Assembly: GCF_051055405.1 (NCBI RefSeq)
Contig: NZ_CP167068.1
Coordinates: 2,046,001 to 2,110,000 of the forward strand
Length of the DNA stretch: 64,000 nucleotides
Source of the DNA: Pseudolachnospira sp051055405
GTDB lineage: Bacteria > Bacillota > Clostridia > Lachnospirales > Lachnospiraceae
Direction of reading: 5' to 3'
Positions 58,840 to 64,000 of this stretch are shown piece after piece. Within the stretch, counting starts at the first letter, position 1, and every line of letters starts with the position of its first letter. Made by a program: the position numbers and the translations under genes. Below the pieces are notes generated by a model. It saw only the letters and a list, made by a program, of their open reading frames with translations. It ran no database searches and was not told the DNA's origin.

Positions 58840-59622
58840 CTACTTCCTCTTCTTCATATATTCCTGTTTCCATACCGCGCTGACCATTCCGTAAACCAGA
58901 AGCGCTCCCAAAGCCATCCCGCATAAGTATACAGCAATTCCAGCTGGTACCCCCCAAGCCTTTTCAAGGGAAGAAATCACTGGCTGTGTGGATGGATAAT
59001 AAGGAGAGATATAGAACATATTGATTTCCCCTTTCGAGTGAAACAGCACATTGATTCCGGTTGCAAGGAGAATGGAAATTCCCCAGACTGGCAAAGCACA
59101 GGTAAATTGATGCGGCGACCGCTCCGGCACCGCCGTTTGGTGAAAGCCAACCAGACAACCAAGAAACACCAAAAGAATGTGCCAGAGAAAGCCATGCCAA
59201 GTCCAAAAAAGATAGGGATGCAGCAGATCATTGGGAAAGGCCAAGGCGGCTATCCCGCCTAAAAGATTAAAGCTCATGAGAAACGTCAAAAAAGATTCCC
59301 GTATACGTACTTTCTTCATCAAAGGAATTACTGGGCAAAAGTAAAGAGGTAAACTGCAAAGCTGAAAAGGAAAATACCACCAGGTGTTCTTCTGGTGGTA
59401 TACAATCTCATACAAAAAACATTGTTTTAAAATTTCAGCGGCAGCCAAAAAGAAACCAAGGCCACCGATGAGCCAAAAAAGCAATTGCTCCGGAATGTTT
59501 CTCAGACGCCAAGCCAATCCTACCGCGAAACATACGCCTATCCCTACAGTCCACAGATGAAACGAACCAAATACTTCTGGCTGCTCCATTGGAACCGCCA
59601 GCCATTCCCATAGACTTCCCAT
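58840..59622 (-). CDS. YwaF-like membrane protein (TIGR02206)
   Basis: A 260-residue integral membrane protein with about seven helices. It fits the TIGR02206/YwaF group (GFFLAAAEILKQCFLYEIVY, FPFQLCSLPLYFCPV, LLGGIAALAFPNDLLH, FWTWHGFLWHILLVFLG, with conserved Q-x-C-S-x-P-L-Y). The group is related to eukaryotic TMEM164 but its role in bacteria is unknown. It is 35 bases downstream of typA in the same orientation, so it may be co-transcribed. Confidence 0.85.
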   Translation of the reverse strand: MGSLWEWLAVPMEQPEVFGSFHLWTVGIGVCFAVGLAWRLRNIPEQLLFWLIGGLGFFLAAAEILKQCFLYEIVYHQKNTWWYFPFQLCSLPLYFCPVIPLMKKVRIRESFLTFLMSFNLLGGIAALAFPNDLLHPYLFWTWHGFLWHILLVFLGCLVGFHQTAVPERSPHQFTCALPVWGISILLATGINVLFHSKGEINMFYISPYYPSTQPVISSLEKAWGVPAGIAVYLCGMALGALLVYGMVSAVWKQEYMKKRK

Positions 59623-59657
59623 CGCTCTTTGCCTCCATCCTCTTCAGGCAAGAATTC

Positions 59658-61493
59658 TTACGATTTCTTACGCATTGCATCCCGTTTCCGCTGGGTGGGG
59701 TCCAAAATCCTCTTCCGAATGCGCAGGCTTTTCGGCGTTACCTCCAGCAGTTCATCGGTATTGATAAATTCCATGCACTGTTCCAGGCTCATGACACGGG
59801 GCGGAGAAAGTTTCAGCGCGTCGTCGGAGCCGGAAGCACGGGTATTGGTCAATTGCTTTTTCTTACAGACATTGACCTCAATATCATCTGTCTTCGCGTT
59901 CTGTCCCACTACCATGCCCGCATAGACCCGGTCGCCTGGATTCACAAACAAAATTCCGCGCCCCTGAGCGTTAAACAAACCATAGGTAACGGCTTCCCCT
60001 GTCTCAAAGGCAACCAAAGATCCCTGGGTCCGGTATTGAATGTCTCCCTTATAGGCATCGTAGCCGTCAAAAAGCTGATTTAGGATGCCGTTTCCTTTGG
60101 TATCCGTCAAAAATTCATCCCGGTAACCAATCAGGCCGCGGGAAGGAATCGAAAATTCCAGCCGCGTCGTACCTGTACCGGACGGAGACATATTCAGCAA
60201 TTCCCCTTTCCGACCGCTCAGTTTTTCAATCACCGTGCCGGTAAATTCATCCGGGACATCGATATAGACCCGCTCCATGGGCTCCAACTTCCGTCCCTTT
60301 TCATCTTCTTTGTACAAAACCTCCGCTTTGCTGACGGCAAATTCATAGCCTTCCCGGCGCATATTCTCAATTAAAACGGACAGGTGGAGCTCTCCGCGGC
60401 CGGAAACCTTAAAGCAATCCGGGCTGTCGGTTTCCTCGACCCGCAGGCTGACGTCCGTATTCAGCTCACGGAACAGCCGTTCACGGATATGACGGGAGGT
60501 CACATATTTTCCTTCCTGCCCAGCAAAAGGGCTATCGTTAACCACCACATTCATGGCCAAGGTTGGCTCGGAGATCTTCTGGAATGGGATTGGCTGCGGG
60601 TTCTCCGGTGAACAAAGGGTATCGCCAATGTGAATATCGGCAATACCGGAAATCGCTACAATCGCGCCGATATTGGCCTCTTCCACCGCCACTTTCTCCA
60701 AACCGTCAAATTCATAGAGCTTACTTACTTTTACTTTTTTAAACTTTTCCGGATCATGAGCATTGACCAGAACCACTTCCTGATTCACATGCAATTTGCC
60801 ATTGTCCACCTTGCCAACGCCGATTCGCCCTACATATTCGTTATAGTCGATGGTGCTGATCAAAACCTGGGTGTCCGCCTCCGGATCTCCCTCCGGCGCT
60901 GGGATTGCCTCCAGGATGGTCTCAAACAAGGGAACCATATTTACCTTCTCGTCGTCCAGATTCTTAACCGCCCATCCTGCTTTTGCGGAAGCAAAGACAA
61001 AAGGACAATCCAGCTGCCGGTCGCTGGCTTCCAGTTCCATCAAAAGCTCCAGAACCTCATCTACGACTTCGTCTGGACGAGCCTCCGGGCGATCCACTTT
61101 ATTGATACAGACAATCACATCCAAATCCAGCTCCAAGGCTTTTTTCAGAACAAACTTTGTCTGAGGCATAGCGCCCTCGAAGGCATCTACCACCAGCACC
61201 ACGCCGTTGACCATTTTCAACACGCGCTCTACCTCTCCGCCAAAATCTGCATGGCCAGGCGTGTCGATAATATTGATTTTGGTATCCTTATAATAAACCG
61301 CTGTATTTTTGGAAAGGATTGTGATACCGCGTTCTCTCTCAATGTCATTGGAATCCATTACCCGCTCCACCACTTCCTGATTGGCGCGGAACACGCCGCT
61401 CTGCCGCAGCAACCCATCCACCAAAGTCGTCTTCCCATGGTCGACATGGGCGATAATGGCAATATTCCGAATATCTTCTCTTTTCATTCTCAT
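59658..61493 (-). CDS. typA: Translational GTPase TypA/BipA
   Basis: A 611-residue ribosome-associated GTPase of the EF-G family. G-domain motifs: AHVDHGKTT (G1), RERGITI (G2), DTPGHADF (G3), NKVDRPEA (G4). The C-terminal domains III, V and the TypA-specific domain follow (GRGELHLSVLIENMRREGYEF, PSRGLIGYRDEFLTDT, INTDELLEVTPKSLRIRKR). It acts in ribosome assembly and stress or cold adaptation. ATG 61493 has AAGGAG 8 bases upstream, inside the end of the mscS gene. Confidence 0.97.
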   Translation of the reverse strand: MRMKREDIRNIAIIAHVDHGKTTLVDGLLRQSGVFRANQEVVERVMDSNDIERERGITILSKNTAVYYKDTKINIIDTPGHADFGGEVERVLKMVNGVVLVVDAFEGAMPQTKFVLKKALELDLDVIVCINKVDRPEARPDEVVDEVLELLMELEASDRQLDCPFVFASAKAGWAVKNLDDEKVNMVPLFETILEAIPAPEGDPEADTQVLISTIDYNEYVGRIGVGKVDNGKLHVNQEVVLVNAHDPEKFKKVKVSKLYEFDGLEKVAVEEANIGAIVAISGIADIHIGDTLCSPENPQPIPFQKISEPTLAMNVVVNDSPFAGQEGKYVTSRHIRERLFRELNTDVSLRVEETDSPDCFKVSGRGELHLSVLIENMRREGYEFAVSKAEVLYKEDEKGRKLEPMERVYIDVPDEFTGTVIEKLSGRKGELLNMSPSGTGTTRLEFSIPSRGLIGYRDEFLTDTKGNGILNQLFDGYDAYKGDIQYRTQGSLVAFETGEAVTYGLFNAQGRGILFVNPGDRVYAGMVVGQNAKTDDIEVNVCKKKQLTNTRASGSDDALKLSPPRVMSLEQCMEFINTDELLEVTPKSLRIRKRILDPTQRKRDAMRKKS

Positions 61494-61496
61494 CTT

Positions 61497-62345
61497 CTAC
61501 TGTTCTCCTTCAATCATATGCACATCCATCTGCGGATATGGGATGTGAATACCGGCCTCATCCAAAGCCAATTTTATCGCTTCCGTGGCTTCCCACTTTG
61601 CCGGCAGGTAATCCCCCGACGCCGACCAGATCCAACCGGTCAGCTGCACGGAGCTATCGCCCAGCTGATCCACAAAAACCTGAACGGGCGAATCCGGAAT
61701 ACGGGCTGAGACCTGTCCAAGCGCCTCCGCCATCACCGCCTTTGCCTTTTTTAGATCCGCCCCATAAGAAATCCCAACCGAAACCTCCACCCGGCGTTTC
61801 CCCTGGGTGCTATAATTCGTCAAGCTGGTATTTGCCAGGGTCCCGTTTGGAATGACCACCGTCTTTTCATCCGGAGTCACCAGCGTGGTATAGCAAATGC
61901 TGATACTTTTTACGGTTCCACAATTTTTCTTCGCATCCTCTTCAATATAATCGCCGATTTTAAAAGGTTTCGTAATGAGAATCAAGACGCCTCCGGCAAA
62001 ATTGCTGAGGCTGCCCTGAAAAGCAAGTCCGATCGACAGCCCGGCAGACCCGATCAACGCCACAAAAGAGGCTGCCTCATAGCCGACGACTTTCAGCATC
62101 GTGGAGATCAATAACATATAAAGAAGCACTTGCACTACATGATACGCCATCACCTGGATCGTTTTTTCCAGATGGCTGCGCTCCATCGTCCGTTTCACCA
62201 GGCGCAGCAACATATGGATCACACGTTTCCCGATAAAATAGATTAGGAGCAAACCTAAAATTTTCCATCCCCAGGAAATCAATTTGGGGGTAATGCTATC
62301 GAACCAGTGGGCAATCTGGCTTGCCTCCCCTGCTGCTTCCGGCAT
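61497..62345 (-). CDS. mscS: MscS-family small-conductance mechanosensitive channel
   Basis: A 282-residue inner-membrane channel: three membrane helices, with the Gly/Ala-rich pore helix region GSAGLSIGLAFQGSLSNFAGG... (quoted in part), then the beta domain (KIGDYIE, GTVKSISICYTTLVTPDEKT, IPNGTLAN) and C-terminal alpha/beta domain. It relieves osmotic downshock. Start ATG 62345. Followed after 3 bases by typA. Confidence 0.93.
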   Translation of the reverse strand: MPEAAGEASQIAHWFDSITPKLISWGWKILGLLLIYFIGKRVIHMLLRLVKRTMERSHLEKTIQVMAYHVVQVLLYMLLISTMLKVVGYEAASFVALIGSAGLSIGLAFQGSLSNFAGGVLILITKPFKIGDYIEEDAKKNCGTVKSISICYTTLVTPDEKTVVIPNGTLANTSLTNYSTQGKRRVEVSVGISYGADLKKAKAVMAEALGQVSARIPDSPVQVFVDQLGDSSVQLTGWIWSASGDYLPAKWEATEAIKLALDEAGIHIPYPQMDVHMIEGEQ

Positions 62346-62440
62346 TCAAGGCCTCCTTTCTGTTTCGTAAATCTTCCATTCATTCAAAACTTTTTGATTA
62401 TAGCACCTTTTTGGAAGCATGACAAGCCCAAGAAGCAATA

Positions 62441-62476
62441 AAATACGGCGCAATTCCAAAAGGAACCGCACCGTAT
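62441..62476 (-). terminator. Terminator of the right-edge surface protein
   Basis: On the minus strand AATACGGTGCGGTTCC and GGAATTGCGCCGTATT pair with two mismatches around TTTT, followed by TTATT. It lies about 60 bases past the stop at 62535. The remaining bases of the 62346-62534 gap hold no gene. Confidence 0.75.
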
Positions 62477-62534
62477 TCCATATAGGTTACTATACCAGTC
62501 GCCTATTCAATTTTTCTGCCTCATCGGGCTTTCA

Positions 62535-64000
62535 TTACCGCTCTTCTTTTTTCCGTTTCTTAGCCAGAATAAAGATAAGCCAACCTGCTGCTGCCACTGC
62601 AGCCGCAATCGCGCAAATAACAATCAGCGCGGTTTGATTGAAAGAGCTTTCCGGAGCGGCAAGAGGAACCGATGCTTCCGTAATATCTTCCGTTCCGCCT
62701 TCCGCCAACGGTACGCTTTCCGCCTCTATATCCTCTGTCGAAGCAGCCGCTTCCTGAGTTGCCGGCTGTGTCTCCGGTGCAGTGGTCTCTTGCGCTGTCG
62801 TTTCCGGAGTCTGATTCGGTTCGTCCTCATCGTCCTGATTATTCTGATTGTTCTGCGGCCGATTTGTCTGATTCGTATTCGGTCTTACCGGCGCCGGAGT
62901 TACCGGGGCGGGATCAGCTGCTGGCTCGGTAGGCGCTGGAACAACCGGATCCGTAGGCACCGGATCGGTAGGAGCCGGATTCGTAGGAGCAGGCTCGGTG
63001 GGAGTAGGCTCCGTAGGCGCCGGTTCCGTCGGATCGGTCTCGCTGGGCTCCGTCGGATCTACTCTGTTCGCCTCCCAAACTGCACTCAAGTGAGCGGCTC
63101 CGGATATGGTCAAAATATCTGTCGCCGTATTGGTCCCGTCACTCCATCCCTGGAAGGTATATCCTTCGCGATCTGCAGGCTGCGGAAGAGAAATCTGATC
63201 TCCCACGTACGCCTGAATTGTCAATATCGTTCCATCATCATCCGCCAGAGTAACCTCTGCTGCCTCCGCATTTTCTGGAGGATTCATATTTTTGATTACA
63301 TTGCCGGATTGTGCGTCCTGAATGGCCGCGTTCATATCCGTGTAATAACTGTACGGCGCTTCCGCATTCTTCTCCGGGCTGTACAACTCGGCATTCATAT
63401 TTTCCGCCAGATAGTTTTCATCTACGGAAGAAGAAAATTCGCCCGCTTCCACAGCAGCGTCCGCTTCGGTCCAATCCGTCTGCACACCCGGTGTCTTATC
63501 GTCGTATGTATAGATCTGTACCGCTTCAACCCCAGACGCCGCGATAAAGGTTCCGCCTGTGATCGCCAAAGAAGGAGCGCCGCCGGGATAATTTCGATTG
63601 ACGACAGAGACAGCAGCGCTGTCTTGAATCGTACCGTTCTTATCCGTCTTATCCGCGACAGAAGTGGTTCCCGTCGCCCGAATCACGCCTCCGGAAACTT
63701 CCAGATTACCAGCGCACATCTGAACGCCAGTCTTTCCGGTGATCTCGGTATCGTCGCCAGAGATCGTCAATGTTCCCTTCTGAGGATGGAAAATTGCTAC
63801 GCCATCGGCATCGCCGGTCTGAGAAATGCTTCCGCCGGTAATTTCGATCGTTGTTTCCCCGGTGTAAGCCTTATTTCCGCTGCCGGCAATCGCATACCAA
63901 CCGCCAGCAATGGAGCATTCTCCAGCAACGGTCAACGCCGTCGCTTTCGATTCATCGTTGCCTAACATTGACACGCCGCAACTGGTTCCACTAATCTCCG
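62535..64000 (-). CDS. C-terminal part of a large surface-anchored protein with InlB B-repeat (cut by right edge)
   Basis: At least 488 residues; the frame is still open at the right edge (upstream residues read EISGTSCG), so the start lies outside. Visible parts: beta-helix-like repeats (ITGGSISQTGDADGVAI, LTISGDDTEITGKTGVQM, LEVSGGVIRATGT), a Listeria-Bacteroides/InlB B-repeat (REGYTFQGWSDGTN), a Pro-Thr-Glu/Asp linker (repeated PTEP/PTDP, residues about 310-370 of the visible part), a Gln/Asn/Thr-rich stretch, and a C-terminal membrane helix (TALIVICAIAAAVAAAGWLIF) with AKKRKKEER. No LPxTG. Probably a cell-surface adhesin or glycan-binding protein. Confidence 0.85.
   Translation of the reverse strand, partial: EISGTSCGVSMLGNDESKATALTVAGECSIAGGWYAIAGSGNKAYTGETTIEITGGSISQTGDADGVAIFHPQKGTLTISGDDTEITGKTGVQMCAGNLEVSGGVIRATGTTSVADKTDKNGTIQDSAAVSVVNRNYPGGAPSLAITGGTFIAASGVEAVQIYTYDDKTPGVQTDWTEADAAVEAGEFSSSVDENYLAENMNAELYSPEKNAEAPYSYYTDMNAAIQDAQSGNVIKNMNPPENAEAAEVTLADDDGTILTIQAYVGDQISLPQPADREGYTFQGWSDGTNTATDILTISGAAHLSAVWEANRVDPTEPSETDPTEPAPTEPTPTEPAPTNPAPTDPVPTDPVVPAPTEPAADPAPVTPAPVRPNTNQTNRPQNNQNNQDDEDEPNQTPETTAQETTAPETQPATQEAAASTEDIEAESVPLAEGGTEDITEASVPLAAPESSFNQTALIVICAIAAAVAAAGWLIFILAKKRKKEER

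Noticed and set aside
60630..61709. 359-codon open frame antisense to typA
   Set aside because: Shadow of the conserved GTPase gene; composition (His, Ile, Phe-rich) is not protein-like for this organism.
62634..63965. 443-codon open frame antisense to the right-edge surface protein
   Set aside because: The minus-strand gene has clear domains and a membrane anchor; the antisense product is Arg/Ile/Cys-rich noise.
1..64000. tRNA, rRNA or CRISPR loci
   Set aside because: I saw no cloverleaf-type tRNA sequence, rRNA core sequence or spacer-separated repeat array; the T-boxes are the only structured RNAs I can support. A tRNAscan or Rfam search would be needed to exclude weak cases.

Overview
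The window looks like chromosomal DNA of an anaerobic, gut-type member of the Bacillota, most likely Lachnospiraceae or a close relative. This rests on T-box leaders before tyrS and asnB, a minimal SufC/short-SufB pair, pyrBI with a zinc-type PyrI, ArgR and ARG boxes, Thr/Ala-rich lipoprotein linkers, SpaA/Cna-B adhesins and strong AGGAGG ribosome sites. The exact species cannot be named from the sequence. Most of the DNA is ordinary metabolic core. The accessory parts are an IS481-like element, a structured short-repeat family, a more A+T-rich two-component/ABC island and a surface-protein operon.

Layout. 1-2.9 kb: start of a probable peptide-type ABC permease (cut by the edge), an FAD oxidoreductase and a D,D-carboxypeptidase, all on the minus strand. 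3.1-7.7 kb: a metal P-type ATPase behind an ArsR/SmtB-like operator, then sufC and a short sufB/D gene. 7.7-9.3 kb: a tiny Cys-rich protein, a ProC-like reductase and argR with an ARG box on its promoter. 9.4-11.7 kb: a GT2/TPR glycosyltransferase and a collagen-like Gly-Pro-Thr protein, the latter behind a possible mother-cell sporulation promoter. 11.8-18.6 kb: a YfcC transporter, DUF2000 and AraC genes, ornithine carbamoyltransferase plus arginine deiminase, a Crp/Fnr regulator and a divergent 4Fe-4S protein; together these suggest an arginine deiminase module. 18.7-22.8 kb: a YjiH-like membrane protein, a complete IS481-like element inserted just upstream of the pyrBI promoter, then pyrB-pyrI.

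22.9-26.3 kb: sensor kinase, ABC permease, ABC ATPase and response regulator, with four helically phased GTAAAG repeats as likely regulator sites. 26.4-33.5 kb: a COG1313 radical-SAM protein, tyrS separated from its T-box by about 620 bp of repeats, a DUF1848 protein, an AEC transporter, and asnB with its own T-box. 33.7-41.2 kb: a MATE exporter and the arginine genes argC-J-B-D divergent from argG, with ARG boxes at both promoters; argF and argH are not in this cluster. 41.2-42.1 kb: a small membrane-protein/HTH gene pair with paired operators, bounded by inverted copies of the same structured repeat. 42.2-48.3 kb: a TRAP transporter split into divergent arms with an esterase and a LysR regulator, then a DMT/EamA exporter.

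48.5-54.5 kb: four consecutive genes for secreted or membrane-anchored proteins (CAP/DUF4214 protein, small secreted protein, 1,077-residue thioester/SpaA adhesin, membrane-anchored unknown) that look like one surface operon. 55.0-58.7 kb: xdhC and a FecCD-type ABC importer, whose cargo may be molybdate/tungstate or a chelated metal. 58.8-62.4 kb: a YwaF-like membrane protein, typA/bipA and an MscS channel. 62.5 kb to the right edge: the C-terminal part of a large wall or membrane-anchored surface protein.

The observations I rank highest are: the pyrBI start region AATTTG, which matches the UTP-slippage start known from enterobacterial pyrBI; the inverted-repeat-bounded HTH/membrane-protein cassette and its repeat family, including the array between the tyrS T-box and tyrS; the thioester-adhesin operon without a local sortase; and the collagen/glycosyltransferase pair with a SigK-like promoter.
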